64,000 nt of DNA, from contig CAZRCI010000002.1 in the NCBI GenBank assembly GCA_964598535.1, positions 62,001 to 126,000 of the forward strand, written 5' to 3'. The position numbers and the translations under genes were made by a program. Positions 37,603 to 49,400 of this stretch are shown here, one piece after another (position 1 is the first letter of the stretch; the number at the start of each line of letters is the position of its first letter). Origin of the DNA: JALHMI01 sp964598535 (lineage in GTDB: Bacteria; Planctomycetota; Planctomycetia; Pirellulales; PALSA-1355). The notes under the pieces were generated by a model, which was not told the DNA's origin, did not search any database, and saw nothing but the letters and a program-made list of their open reading frames with translations.

Positions 37603-40461
37603 GTGAATCAGAAGCATAAAAAACCCATCAACAACCCCACTGTAACCGAATGTATTCGCATCTTTCTGCACGCCCGAACACATTCCGATTTGGCCGAACT
37701 CTACTCGCCGGATATGGAGGCGCAGGTCAATGTCTCGGCCGACCGCGGCGAACCGGACCCTGAACGTCGAAATACCTACAGCGACGGCGCACAGCGCTGG
37801 TATCCGATCCGCATACCCAAGAACGCCCAAAGCGAGCCGAGTTTCCAGGACTATCCGATGGGATTCAGCCTCGATGAACACGCAGAAGGGATTGGAGTGA
37901 CGGGCTGGGATTGGAGGAACCGTCGCAGTTTGTGGGTGGCCTTTGACTTCGATGCGATTACCGGCCATGCAGTTGGAGTCGGCGTATCGGACGAAGAGCT
38001 ACGCGACATTCTCGAAGCAGCCAAGGCCATTCCGTGGGTCACAGTGCGCAAATCGACTGGAGGCGGGGGACTCCACCTTTACGTCTTCTTTGCCGATCCA
38101 CCCAAGACCGCCAATCACACCGAACACGCTGCGCTTGGGCGCGCGGTGCTGGCTCAGATGTCGATGCTGGCGAACTTCGATTTCTGCTCGGCTGTTGACG
38201 CTTGCGGCGGAAATATGTGGATTTGGCATCGAAAAATGATTGGGAACGACGGCGCGAAAATCGGACTCCAGTTGCTCAAGCAAGGAGAACCACTCAAAGA
38301 CGTGCCACTGAACTGGCAGGCGCACTTGGAGGTCGTGCGGAGACAACGTGCCAAGACTCGCCCGATTGGCGTCGGTGACTCGGAGACAGAACACTTCGAG
38401 AAACTGATGAGCGCGCGGCCGCCAGTCAAGCTGGACGATAAGCATCACGCACTGATTGAGTGGCTGGAGAAACAAGGGCACTATGCGGTTTGGGACCAAG
38501 ACCACCGCCTTTTGACGACGCACACGGCCGGGCTTCAGGCCGCGCACGACGCTCTGAATTTGAAAGGGATTTTCCAGACGGTTGCCACTGGAAAGGTAGC
38601 GGGCGACTACAACTGTTTTTGTTTCCCACAGCCGGACGGCGCGTGGTTTGTCTATCGCTTTACGCAGGGAGTGAAAGAGGCCAAATCATGGCAAACGAGC
38701 GAGCACAACTGGACTTATTGTCATTTCAACCAATCCTGCGACGTCAGGTCTGCTGCCGCCGCCAACAACGGGATCAAGGCACCGGACGGCCTATTCGTGT
38801 TTGAGACGGCGGCCGATGCTCAGCAGGCGCTTAAAGTGCTGGGCCTGGACTTGAACCTGCCGGATCGGCTGGTCGGTCGCGAAGTGAGTTTGCAGGTGTG
38901 CAAAGGCGAACTCATTGCGCGCGTACCACCGGAGAAGCACGATGACACGAAGGCGATGCGGCAAACTGGATGGGTGAAGCACAAAGACGCTTGGACAAAG
39001 GTATTTGAGCTTGAGAAGTCAAAAGCAGAAGCCAAACCCGAATCAGTTATTCCCGGTGACTTGGATGATCGTCTACGACATCTCATAACGCCCACGCTGC
39101 AAGACGCAGGGTGGGCAGTGCGTGACGACAAAGGCCGATGGCTCGACGAACCCAAGGGCAACGTCAAGTCAGTCCTCAAATCTTGGAATCTGTCCGATGC
39201 CGCCGCCGAAGCGGTCCTGGGGCATCTGGTCGTCCATGTTTGGGATTTGGTGAATTTGCCATTTCAGGACGAATTCCCTGGCGACCGTCGATGGAACCGG
39301 GACGCGGCACGGCTCGCGTTCTTGCCCACCACCGAAGACCGCAACATGGTGCATACCCATTGGGATATGATTTTCAACCACTGTGGAGCCGGTTTGGATC
39401 AGGCTGTCGCCGAGAATGAATGGTGCAAACGCCACAGCATCTTGACCGGCGGAGATTATCTGCGGCTTTGGGCGGCTATTCTGATACAGCGTCCCACGCA
39501 TCCGTTGCCGTATCTGTTTCTGTTTTCCGAACAGCGCGGCGAGGAGCGATTGGAGATTCAGAATGCCGGCAAGTCGTCATTGCACCTGGCATTGGGCTTG
39601 CTCATGAAATATGGCAAGGGCTACACCGAGGCGGACACCGCGTTGACCGACCCGCGTGGGTTCAATAAAGCGTTGGCTGGAGCGATTCTTTGCTACGTCG
39701 AAGAGACCGACTTGAGCAGGAACAAGCTGGCTTATCCGCGCATCAAGAATTGGGTGACGGGTGACAATCTGGAAATTCACCCGAAGGGAATCGACCCATA
39801 CATGATGCCGAATACAACGCATTGGATACAGTGTGCCAATAGTCGAGAAGCCTGCCCGGTATTTCCCGGCGACAAGCGAATCGTGATGATCCAGGTTCCG
39901 CCGTTGACGGTCGCGGAAATCCCCTGGCATTCGATGATGCGCCCTGCGCTGGAGAAAGAATCGCCCGATTTTCTGCGGACTCTCCTGGACATCGAATTGC
40001 CGACACCCGAATGCCGTCTATGGTTGCCGATTTTGGAGACTGAAGCGAAGAAAGATGCTCTCGCGGCAACGAGTAGTGCAAGTCGAGACGGTGCGCCTGC
40101 CATCGACCAGGAACAGCTTGTGGAACTCGTGCGACAGTTTATCGCAGAGCGAGTTTACATGGAACTTGGCGGAGAACGAATTGAGATCGGCAGCCGCGAC
40201 TACTGGCAAGGCACTTTTAGCACGCTGGCCAAACTGCTGGGCTGGCCTGACATCAGTGGGAACCAACTGTCGCACGCCGTTAGACAAGTACGCGACCAAT
40301 TGCGTGAGCATGGCATTGAGATCGTGCTGCCGGAGGAGCAAGACAAACGTTCTGCTAAAGAACGCAAGGTAACGATTGGCAGTTGGGTGCTGGTAGAGCC
40401 GGACTGGACCGATGAAGAGATTGTGGCCGACTTGGAACGCTGTGCGAGTCTGCCGGGTTGA
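37603..40461 (+). CDS. Primase-helicase replication protein (AEP primase plus AAA+/SF3-like helicase)
   Basis: 952 residues from a GTG with AGGAGATC upstream. The N-terminal primase-polymerase domain has the metal-binding motif AFDFDAITG (about 116) and STGGGGLHLYVFF (about 152). The C-terminal helicase has a Walker A-like LEIQNAGKSSLH (about 653), Walker B-like AILCYVEETDLS (about 700) and arginine-rich downstream motifs; a winged-helix-like C-terminus follows (YWQGTFSTLAKLLGWPDISG). Such proteins initiate replication of satellites and integrative plasmids. A cluster of TGACGRT repeats begins 14 bp after its stop, a plausible origin. Confidence 0.8.
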   Translation: MNQKHKKPINNPTVTECIRIFLHARTHSDLAELYSPDMEAQVNVSADRGEPDPERRNTYSDGAQRWYPIRIPKNAQSEPSFQDYPMGFSLDEHAEGIGVTGWDWRNRRSLWVAFDFDAITGHAVGVGVSDEELRDILEAAKAIPWVTVRKSTGGGGLHLYVFFADPPKTANHTEHAALGRAVLAQMSMLANFDFCSAVDACGGNMWIWHRKMIGNDGAKIGLQLLKQGEPLKDVPLNWQAHLEVVRRQRAKTRPIGVGDSETEHFEKLMSARPPVKLDDKHHALIEWLEKQGHYAVWDQDHRLLTTHTAGLQAAHDALNLKGIFQTVATGKVAGDYNCFCFPQPDGAWFVYRFTQGVKEAKSWQTSEHNWTYCHFNQSCDVRSAAAANNGIKAPDGLFVFETAADAQQALKVLGLDLNLPDRLVGREVSLQVCKGELIARVPPEKHDDTKAMRQTGWVKHKDAWTKVFELEKSKAEAKPESVIPGDLDDRLRHLITPTLQDAGWAVRDDKGRWLDEPKGNVKSVLKSWNLSDAAAEAVLGHLVVHVWDLVNLPFQDEFPGDRRWNRDAARLAFLPTTEDRNMVHTHWDMIFNHCGAGLDQAVAENEWCKRHSILTGGDYLRLWAAILIQRPTHPLPYLFLFSEQRGEERLEIQNAGKSSLHLALGLLMKYGKGYTEADTALTDPRGFNKALAGAILCYVEETDLSRNKLAYPRIKNWVTGDNLEIHPKGIDPYMMPNTTHWIQCANSREACPVFPGDKRIVMIQVPPLTVAEIPWHSMMRPALEKESPDFLRTLLDIELPTPECRLWLPILETEAKKDALAATSSASRDGAPAIDQEQLVELVRQFIAERVYMELGGERIEIGSRDYWQGTFSTLAKLLGWPDISGNQLSHAVRQVRDQLREHGIEIVLPEEQDKRSAKERKVTIGSWVLVEPDWTDEEIVADLERCASLPG

Positions 40462-40474
40462 CCTTACCGCGTTG

Positions 40475-40592
40475 TGACGGTAGGACGATGACGGTGATAA
40501 AAAAGGGCCCCTTGGGGATGTATTTCTGTTTTCAAAAACTGATTCCCCCTCCCAGAAGGACAAGAACAATCATCGTCACACCGTCATCGTCA
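40475..40592. repeat. TGACGRT repeat cluster, candidate replication origin
   Basis: Five copies of TGACGRT: plus strand at 40475-40481 and 40489-40495; minus strand at 40572-40578, 40580-40586 and 40586-40592. They include a perfect 13-bp inverted repeat, GACGATGACGGTG (40484-40496) against 40579-40591. An A/T-rich centre with GGGCCCC lies between. It is next to the primase-helicase gene. A terminator role is also possible. Confidence 0.5.
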
Positions 40593-40858
40593 TGGGACCG
40601 ACGCGGTAAATCTCGACGTAACCTCAATTAGGTCGTTGATTGCGACAGCGCGGTTGCGGCACGCGCGAGTCTTTGCGCGGTTACGAGGTTCGGGCAAGTC
40701 CCGGTTTAGGACGAAATGTGGGAGCGATGGCAGTCGCTCTACAGCGACCAGGCACGTCCCTTTATGGCTTCGACGACCGCAGACGGTTGATGCCGGCCCG
40801 ACGACCTTGTCGCCGTGCGGCCCGGCAGCAGCGATAAGAACTGGATTTGAATGCGGGC
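40593..40858. other. No gene identified
   Basis: Between the repeat cluster and the convergent recombinase gene I see nothing that I can support. Confidence 0.4.
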
Positions 40859-41503
40859 TCAACGAGCGAAGTCAAACAGACGGCCAACCTCTTCGTCACC
40901 GTCGCGAACGGCGTGCAGGTAGATGCTTGTCGTACTGATGTTCGCGTGCCCAGCCGCGTCCCGTACTTCTGCGAGCGACCGCCCACCCGCCAGGGCGTGG
41001 CTGCAAAACGAGTGACGGCCGCAATGGATCGACACCGCCGCCCGGCGCTCATCACCCAAGACCTTGATCGTAGCCTTCCACCGAGCTTGGGCGTTGCGCA
41101 CGCTCAACGGCTTGCCTTGCGTGCCCTGCGACTGGGAGCAGACGAACGGGCCATCACTCTTGGCCCCCTGACTGGCACGCTCTGACTTCCATGATTCGAG
41201 TGCCGCCAACGTCGCGGCATCCCACCAGAGTGGCACCTTGCGGGCCTTGTGCCGCTTGGCGATAGAAGCCGGGACATGGATATGGGGACGCTTGCTCGCG
41301 AGTTTCACGTTGGCGAGCGTCAGCCCCACGACTTCGCTCACTCGCAGCCCGCAGCACGTTGCCAGCCGGAAAATGACGGCGTTCTGCCGGGTGTTGACGC
41401 TTCGACGCTTGCGCTGGAGATCGGCAAGCACAGTCGCGATTTCGGAGCGAGCGAGAATCCGAGTTCGATCAACGCTTATCGCGTTCACAGTCGATAGCTC
41501 CAA
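40859..41503 (-). CDS. XerC/D-like tyrosine recombinase, short form
   Basis: 214 residues from a TTG; no ATG exists in frame upstream. It is mostly the catalytic domain, with only a short N-terminal part: R54 (CGLRVSE), H160 and R163 (IHCGRHSFCSHAL), H186 (GHANISTTSIYLH) and the nucleophile Y195. All catalytic positions are present. It lies in the middle of the right half of the island and points away from the main integrase. It may resolve dimers of the excised element or derive from a second, fused element. Confidence 0.85.
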   Translation of the reverse strand: MELSTVNAISVDRTRILARSEIATVLADLQRKRRSVNTRQNAVIFRLATCCGLRVSEVVGLTLANVKLASKRPHIHVPASIAKRHKARKVPLWWDAATLAALESWKSERASQGAKSDGPFVCSQSQGTQGKPLSVRNAQARWKATIKVLGDERRAAVSIHCGRHSFCSHALAGGRSLAEVRDAAGHANISTTSIYLHAVRDGDEEVGRLFDFAR

Positions 41504-41940
41504 CGATGCGAAATCATGCAGGATACTTCAAACCTAGTTCAGACTCGCCGAAACGCCAGCGAAATCGTACATGAAATACTAATAAGCTGCACGATTCCGC
41601 AAAACGTGTGATTGTAGCGGCGTGCCCATCGTTGGAGCGAACCGCGAGACGTCGGGGAGGGAGGGGTGGGGTCAATCGTCCGGCTTGGACGGGGATTGCG
41701 GATTGTCCCGGCGGCCGCCCCTTCTCATGATACGGGCGCGAAATTGAAAAGGTCTGACGCGGCAGTGATGGGGATCGGGGCAATCGTAGCGACTATGCGG
41801 CGACAATTCGCCAAAGTGCTGTCCGGCGGGGCTCTTCGCCCGCCAAATTGCGGAACCGCAAAGCACGAAAATGCGTAGGAATTTATGTACGCGCATTTGT
41901 GTCGCAAAGAAACTCATTCCATTTACAGAAAAGATGAACA
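41504..41940. other. Promoter region of the regulator-integrase operon
   Basis: 437 bp without a gene, between the divergent recombinase gene and the four overlapping or nearly touching genes 41941-43998. It probably contains their promoters; none was pinpointed. Confidence 0.4.
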
Positions 41941-42255
41941 ATGAAGGAAACAGATTTTGGATTTCGCCAGGGGCAAAAATGGGCCGAGGAAACTGCCTCT
42001 AAAACGGAGGTTGATCGGCTCAATGATTGGTGGGATGCATTCCGAACCGAGTCAGACCGTAATCGCTGGCTTGATGCTGATGATGCTTATTCCGCCGCTG
42101 AGCGACTCTATTTCGAGATGAACCCAGACGACGCCGGCGACCGTGAAGCTGCCAAAGGTTTTTGGTCTTTGATTGTTGGCGACGATGAGTCACCCGATAC
42201 GGGTTTTGTGCGTGGGTTCGCGGAAGGCGCTCTTGAGTTTGAAGGGGTGCGCTGA
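41941..42255 (+). CDS. Small acidic hypothetical protein
   Basis: 104 residues, strongly acidic and aromatic (QKWAEETASKTEVDRLNDWW; NPDDAGDREAAKGFWSLIVG). It is the first gene of a compact operon; the next start is 2 bp after its stop. No family is recognised. The acidity may indicate a DNA mimic or anti-repressor, but that is speculation. Confidence 0.6.
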   Translation: MKETDFGFRQGQKWAEETASKTEVDRLNDWWDAFRTESDRNRWLDADDAYSAAERLYFEMNPDDAGDREAAKGFWSLIVGDDESPDTGFVRGFAEGALEFEGVR

Positions 42256-42257
42256 GG

Positions 42258-42569
42258 ATGGTTGCTGCTGCGCACAAGACGACTGAACCCCTACTGCTGA
42301 ACGCCCGAGAGGCCGCAAAAGCTCTGGCGGTCTCAGAGCGGACGCTTTGGACCCTAACGAACGGCGGGGGATTGCCCGCCGTTCGCTTTCTGGGGTCCGT
42401 CCGCTACCACGTCGATGATTTGCGAAATTGGATTGCCAGCCGCAGGTGCTTGACCGGAAGACAAGCACGGGATAGGCTTGAGCTATGCGAAAGCCTAAAT
42501 CCTTCAGCGATACCCTCCGGGAAGCCCTCGAAAAAGCTCCCGAATCACGCTACCGAATTGCCCAATTGA
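42258..42569 (+). CDS. AlpA/excisionase-type DNA-binding protein
   Basis: 103 residues. The HTH_17-type winged helix is clear: LLNAREAAKALAVSERTLWT, then LPAVRFLGSVRYHVDDLRNW with WIASR. The C-terminal 30 residues overlap the following gene and may be of little importance. Proteins of this kind regulate integrase expression or act in excision. Confidence 0.75.
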   Translation: MVAAAHKTTEPLLLNAREAAKALAVSERTLWTLTNGGGLPAVRFLGSVRYHVDDLRNWIASRRCLTGRQARDRLELCESLNPSAIPSGKPSKKLPNHATELPN

Positions 42570-42687
42570 CGGGCATTTCGGAGTCCCACCTTTGCCGCTT
42601 CGTGCAAGGCACGCGCGGCTTATCACTCGACAATTTAGACGTGCTTTGCGCGCATCTTGATCTACAATTGACGAAGAAAGACAAGTA

Positions 42688-42688
<1 letters not shown>
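42485..42688 (+). CDS. Cro/CI-type helix-turn-helix regulator
   Basis: 67 residues. SRYRIAQLTGISESHLCRFV, then QGTRGLSLDNLDVLCAHLDL, is a complete XRE helix-turn-helix. It overlaps the AlpA-like gene and its stop overlaps the integrase start (TAATG), so it is coupled to integrase translation and probably represses this operon. Confidence 0.8.
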
Positions 42689-44009
<1,321 letters not shown>

Positions 44010-44772
44010 TCGGGAAACAATCTATCCTAATTCCTGTTTCCAAAGTCGGCAAGTCAAGATTTTGGGGTGTCGCTGCTCGAACTACTCAATAGAAATGCCC
44101 CCATTTCAAACCCAAATCTCCCCTTCGGGTTAGGGCGTAGACAAGGGGTGGGTTGACTATGTTTTTCGTTTTTCTTTACGCTGGTCTTGCGGGAGCGCAG
44201 CGACCGGAGCGGAACGAAGGCCGGCGGTCGCGCGCGGGGGCCTGCGGACTGTAAGCCAAGATCAGCGCCAGGTTCAGCTCTCCTGCATCGCCCCCGGACA
44301 AACTGCATCAAAGGCCCCGTTTCTGCGAGCTCTTCGTCCACGGTGGCCCCTTGCATCGGCTAGTAAATCTAACTAAATGGCTGTCCCGATTGACATATAA
44401 CGACCACGGCAGCCCGTGCTGCTCGACATCGCTCTAAACGTGGTTGTGGTCATGGACGCCACCGTGGTTTCCTCCTCGAAAAAGCGTACGTGCGGTTCGT
44501 GGCGTCGTCGATCATCACCATCAGGCAAGCCCTGCCAACTCCGCCGCCTTTGCCAACGTCAGCTCGCTACGTTGCGCCCGACCACACAACTCTAGCCGCT
44601 TTCGTTCCGTCCGACTTATCGTAAGTGTCTCTATCACAACCTCCTTAAGGTCGCAGTATGGGGACATTTCTGATGAGCAGCCGGGGGGGCATTTCCAAGC
44701 TAGTATTTCTTAGGAAATGAAATCATTTATTCGGGGGAAGTCGGCTTTCGTTGCTCTCCTGGGGCGATACGT
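44010..44772. other. Gene-poor region right of the island
   Basis: About 760 bp. A minus-strand frame at 44054-44356 has no family signature and I do not support it. Nothing else is recognised. Confidence 0.4.
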
Positions 44773-45453
44773 ATGTGTGGCGTTCCGGCTGCTAAATATC
44801 TCTTATTCGTATTGCTGATATGCCTGAGCGGTTGCGAACGGCAGCAACTCTCGGCTGTTGATCAAGCGCGCGCTTTCCAAGCAGAGCTCAAACTCAGTCG
44901 CGAGAAGTGCGCCGCATGCCCCAACTGGAACGCTCGCAGTCCAGAGACACAAGCCGCCGCCGCTTTGCAAAAAGAGATACCGGGAATGTGGCGGGTGAGC
45001 GAGTTTGTCATCGCTGATGCCGGCAAAACTCCCCAGTACGCCGAAGACCTGGCACGCAAGGTCGCCTTGCATACTCGGCTGAAAACGGAACTAGAAAATG
45101 CTCAAGTGAGCGGCCAAAGCGAATACGGAGGCTTGGCTTGCGTCGGTGTGGTTCTGGTACTGTTCTTTGGCGGCATATTCCTATTCTTCCGTGCGAAGGA
45201 CGAAGCGCGCGCGATCGCGAAGGCGGACGCCGAGCGGAGATTGGAGGGAGACCCCAAGATTGTTTGCCCGCATTGCCAGGAGCGCGGGCACGTGACTACG
45301 TGCTACGTGGAAGAGAGAGCGGGCATCGATGGCGGCAAGGCGACTGCCGCGCTGCTGACTGGTGGAATATCGATGCTCGCAACTGGCCTATCGAATCAAA
45401 TCGGAAAAACGCAAGCGACCTGTGCAAATTGCGGTTCAATTTGGCGGTTTTGA
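44773..45453 (+). CDS. Lipoprotein with C-terminal membrane/zinc-ribbon domain
   Basis: 226 residues. A lipoprotein signal peptide (YLLFVLLICLSGC, lipid cysteine C21) is followed by a helical domain, a transmembrane helix at about 122-143 and a C-terminal zinc-ribbon domain (VCPHCQERGH ... CANCGSIWRF). Residues about 155-226 are closely similar to the island protein at 36753, including GIDGGKATAALLTGGISMLA. Lipidation and an internal helix together suggest an envelope-spanning topology. Function unknown. Confidence 0.7.
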   Translation: MCGVPAAKYLLFVLLICLSGCERQQLSAVDQARAFQAELKLSREKCAACPNWNARSPETQAAAALQKEIPGMWRVSEFVIADAGKTPQYAEDLARKVALHTRLKTELENAQVSGQSEYGGLACVGVVLVLFFGGIFLFFRAKDEARAIAKADAERRLEGDPKIVCPHCQERGHVTTCYVEERAGIDGGKATAALLTGGISMLATGLSNQIGKTQATCANCGSIWRF

Positions 45454-45567
45454 ATCTTGAAGGCATCAGGCCATGAGCGAAGACACACAAGCCCGAGAAG
45501 ACATCCAGCGACAAGTATAATGAACTTGTTCCGCTTGGTTGCGAACAGCCAAAGCGGCCGGTCGACC

Positions 45568-46002
45568 TCATTTCGCGCCAGCCGATATCGGCGTGACTTC
45601 CATCTTGACTTGCGCTGACACGCCAAGGGCCGCGAAAATCTTTGAGGCGCGCTCGATGGTAATCCCGTGGTACTCATTGCGTTCATCGCGCGATACGACC
45701 GACTCATGAACCTCCAGACGCTTTGCCAAATCCCGGTGACTGAGCCCCTGAACAATGCGAAGCGCAATCAACTGCCGACCGAGCCCTTCAAAGTTGACGA
45801 CCTCGTCGAACTCGCCGCGACAGAGGCGCTCGTAAGATCCAACCTCTTCTGTGAGTTGGTCATGAAACGAGACATTCGGCGGCGTCGCCCGCTTGATTTC
45901 GGCCTTGGAGAGATCGAGTTTCTTTAGCTCCTCTTGCAAAAGCTTCTCTCCTTCGGAAAGCCTCCTGACCGCCTCTTGATATTCGGTTTCGCTTCTAATC
46001 AT
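45568..46002 (-). CDS. XRE-family regulator, HigA-like
   Basis: 144 residues. The N-terminal helical segment (ETEYQEAVRRLSEGEKLLQE) resembles HigA/MqsA-linked antitoxins. The XRE domain is near the C-terminus: ALRIVQGLSHRDLAKRLEVH, then ESVVSRDERNEYHGITIERA. Such proteins usually repress their own operon with a RelE/HigB-type toxin, but no toxin gene adjoins it on either side, so it is an orphan here. Confidence 0.8.
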   Translation of the reverse strand: MIRSETEYQEAVRRLSEGEKLLQEELKKLDLSKAEIKRATPPNVSFHDQLTEEVGSYERLCRGEFDEVVNFEGLGRQLIALRIVQGLSHRDLAKRLEVHESVVSRDERNEYHGITIERASKIFAALGVSAQVKMEVTPISAGAK

Positions 46003-46402
46003 TGCTTGCCTCCTCGGGCTTCAAGGAACAAACACCTCAGAGTAGCGCGAACCGAATCGTTAAGCAAATGAGCAGGCGGCGCATTTGCGGTGGATTCCGG
46101 AGCTGATTCATGCTCGCATCGGGCGGTCGGAAAGGCGGCGTTCCCGTACGCGCTTTCCGGGCCCCTTCGCGATGCCCGAGATCATGCGCCAAAACAGATC
46201 GTCCACGAGCTCCGCAACTTGAGGGACGCTACCGAGCGATCTTATCTCGCCCATTAGTTGTCGTTTTCCGGGGATTTAGCACGTTGTTTTGACCACTTGC
46301 GGCGTGCATAATATCCCCCAATCTGCTGCCCCCACATCGGCGTAGCGGGCCTCTCTGCATTGGGCTAAGTGATTTACGCAACACGCTTTTAGGTGGGCAG
46401 CT
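46003..46402. other. Promoter region of the giant gene
   Basis: 400 bp without a gene between the divergent XRE gene and the giant gene. AGGTGGG, about 8 nt before the ATG at 46403, is a plausible ribosome-binding site. No promoter was identified. Confidence 0.45.
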
Positions 46403-49400
46403 ATGGTCTTGCGCCGGCGGACTCGTGCAAGTTCTCAACCGCATCAAAACCAAAAGTTCCGCAGATCTTTTGCCAATCCCATGGAGCGGCTCGAAGAGCG
46501 GCTCATGCTTTCGGCGACGCCGGCGGACTACGAGCGCCTGGTCAACGATCTCGTGATTCGCCACCAGGGCACCTGGGATACCGCCTCCTCGATCGCGATC
46601 AGCGATGCGAATCTCGTGGTGGCCTTTGCCGGCAAGGGGCCCACCGATCCCCAGGGGGTGTTCGCCAAGCTCTACGACGACCAGGGAACGCAGCTCCTCG
46701 CCACCTTTCAGGTCAACACCACGCGCAACGAAGCCCAGCACTCGCCCGTGGTGGCGGCCGACCCAGCCGGCAATTTTGTCGTGGCTTGGGCCGGCCGCGG
46801 CGCGGGAGATCAAAGCGGCGTCTTTTTTCAGCGCTTCAATGCCCAGGGACAGCCGCTGGGGGGCGAGACGCTCGTCAACACGACGACCGGCGGCGTGCAA
46901 GACCACCCTGCCATTGCGATGGCTCCCAGCGGCGAATTCATCCTCGCCTGGCAAGGCGTTGGCGCTGGCGACGCCGCGGGTGTGTTTCAACGGCGCTTCA
47001 ATGCCGCGGGCGCTGCGCAGGGACCAGAAACGCTCGTCAATCAAACGACCCACGACCAGCAAGCGTTTCCTTCCGTGGCGATCGCCGCCGATGGAAGTTC
47101 GGTCGTAAGCTGGAGCAGTCGTCATCAGGATGGCAGCGACTGGGCCGTCTTGGCCAGAACGTTTAACACGGCCGGCGACGCGCTGACCGACGAGTTTTTT
47201 GTCAACGCCACCACGGCCCAAAGCCAGTTGCGATCGCGCGTGGTGTTCGAGCCCTCGGGAAACTTTTGGGTCAGTTGGAGTAGCTACGGCCAGGACGGTG
47301 ACGGCTGGGGAACGTATGCCCGGCAGTTTTCGTCAAGCGGCGATCCCTTGGGCAGCGAACAGCGCATCAACAGCGCGACCGAGGGGCATCAGAAGGACAT
47401 CTCACTGGCCGTCAGCCGCTCGGGCAACCTTGTCGCGACCTACGCCAGCGGCGTGCCCGACGGCGGTGGTTGGGAGCTTTACGCCCAACCCCTCACTTCC
47501 ACGGGCAGCGGAGATGGGGACGCGGTGCGCGTCCACGAACAACTTGGCGGCTACGCTTCCGGACACCAGCAGTTTGCCGCCGCCGCGTTCACTTCGGCCA
47601 ATGCCCTGGCGGTCGTCTACAGCGGCAACGGCCTCTCCGATCATGGGGGCGTTTACCTCACTTCGCTGGCGTCCGCCGCCACCGTCGCGCTCGCGCCGAT
47701 CGAAGACCAGACCATCGACGAACTGACGACGCTCGCCGTTCAAGCCTCGGCCACCACGACGGGCGGCGCGGCGGTCACTTACTCGCTGGAACGTGCTCCC
47801 GAGGGAGCGGCGATCGATCCGGCCACCGGGGCCATTTCCTGGACGCCTACCGAAGCTCAGGGGCCGGGCGTCTTCCCGTTCACCGTCGTGGCGGCGCTCT
47901 CACCCACGCAACGCGCCAAAGAAGTTTTCATCGTCACCGTTCGCGAAGTAAATCAACCGCCGGTGCTCGCGCCGATTGGCAACCGCTCGACCCCGGAAGA
48001 GCAACTGCTCACCTTCACCGTGAGCGCCACCGACGCCGACCTTCCCGCGCAGCGGCTCGTCTTTCGGCTCGGCGACGGTGCTCCCACGGGCGCCACGATC
48101 GATCCGCTCACCGGCGTCTTTCGCTGGACGCCCACCGAGGCGCAAGGACCTGGCGATTACCCAGTGACCGTGATCGTCACCGATCTCGGCAGTCCCGAGG
48201 GAATCGCCCAGGAAACGATCACCATCACGGTCGGCGAAGTCAATCGTCCGCCGGTGCTCAGCGAGATCGCGGACCTTTCGATTCCCGTCGACGGCACGCT
48301 GGTCGTGGCCCTCACGGCGACCGATCCGGACATTCCCGCCAATGCGCTCACGTATCGGGCCGATCAGCTTCCCGACGGCGCCACGCTCGACACGGCCACC
48401 GGCGTCGTCCGCTGGACGCCGACCGAAGCGCAAGCGAATCAAACCTTCCCCTTCACCATCACGGTGCTCGACAACGGCACGCCGCAGCTCAGCGATACGA
48501 TCTCCTTCCAAGTGACCGTGGTGGGCGTGAACGATCCGCCGTCGCTCTCTCCGCTTGCGGATGTGACCGTCGACGAACAAACCTTGTTCACCGTCACCGC
48601 CGTGGCGACCGATCCGAACAACGACACGCTCACCTACGCGCTCGACGATGCTCCCGCCGGGGCGACCATCGATCCGCAAACCGGCGTCATCACCTGGACG
48701 CCCACCGAGGCCCAAGGCCCCGGAAGCCACGTCTTCACGGTCGTGGTGATCGACAGCGGCACTCCGGCGCTTTCCGATACCACGGTCTTCGTCGTCACCG
48801 TTCGCGAAGTGAACCTTCCGCCGGTGATTGCCCCGATCGGCGACCGCGCGATCGACGAGCAAACCACGCTCTCGCTCGCGGTGATCGCGACCGATCCCGA
48901 CTTGCCGGCCAACTTCTTGACTTATGCCTTGCCGGCGGACGCGAACCCGGCGGGAGCCACGATCCATCCCGAGACGGGCGTCATCACCTGGACGCCCACC
49001 GAGGCCCAAGGGCCCGGCGTCTACGCGTTTCGCGTCGAGGTCGCCGACAACGGCGATCCGCCGCTCACGGCGTTCGCGGAGTTCAACATTACGGTGCGCG
49101 AGGTGAACCTGCCGCCCCTCTTGAGCGACGTCGCGCCGCAGCAGATCGATCCGGGACAAGAGCTCGTCGTCATTTACACGGCCACCGACCCCGATCTGCC
49201 CCCGAACAACCTCACCTTCTCGATCGAGGGGGACGCGCGCGGCGCGACGATCGTTCCCGGCTCCGCGCCGCGGACCGCCGAGTTCCGCTGGACGCCCGCC
49301 AGCGACCTGCCGCCGGGAGAGTACAGCTTTAGCATTGTCGTCACCGACAACGCCACGCCCGCGCTCAGCGACACCAGCACGCTCGTCGTCACGGTCCGAT

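Noticed and set aside
44054..44356. 100-codon minus-strand frame beside tRNA-Asn
   Set aside because: No family pattern, arginine- and serine-rich low complexity, no clear ribosome-binding site.
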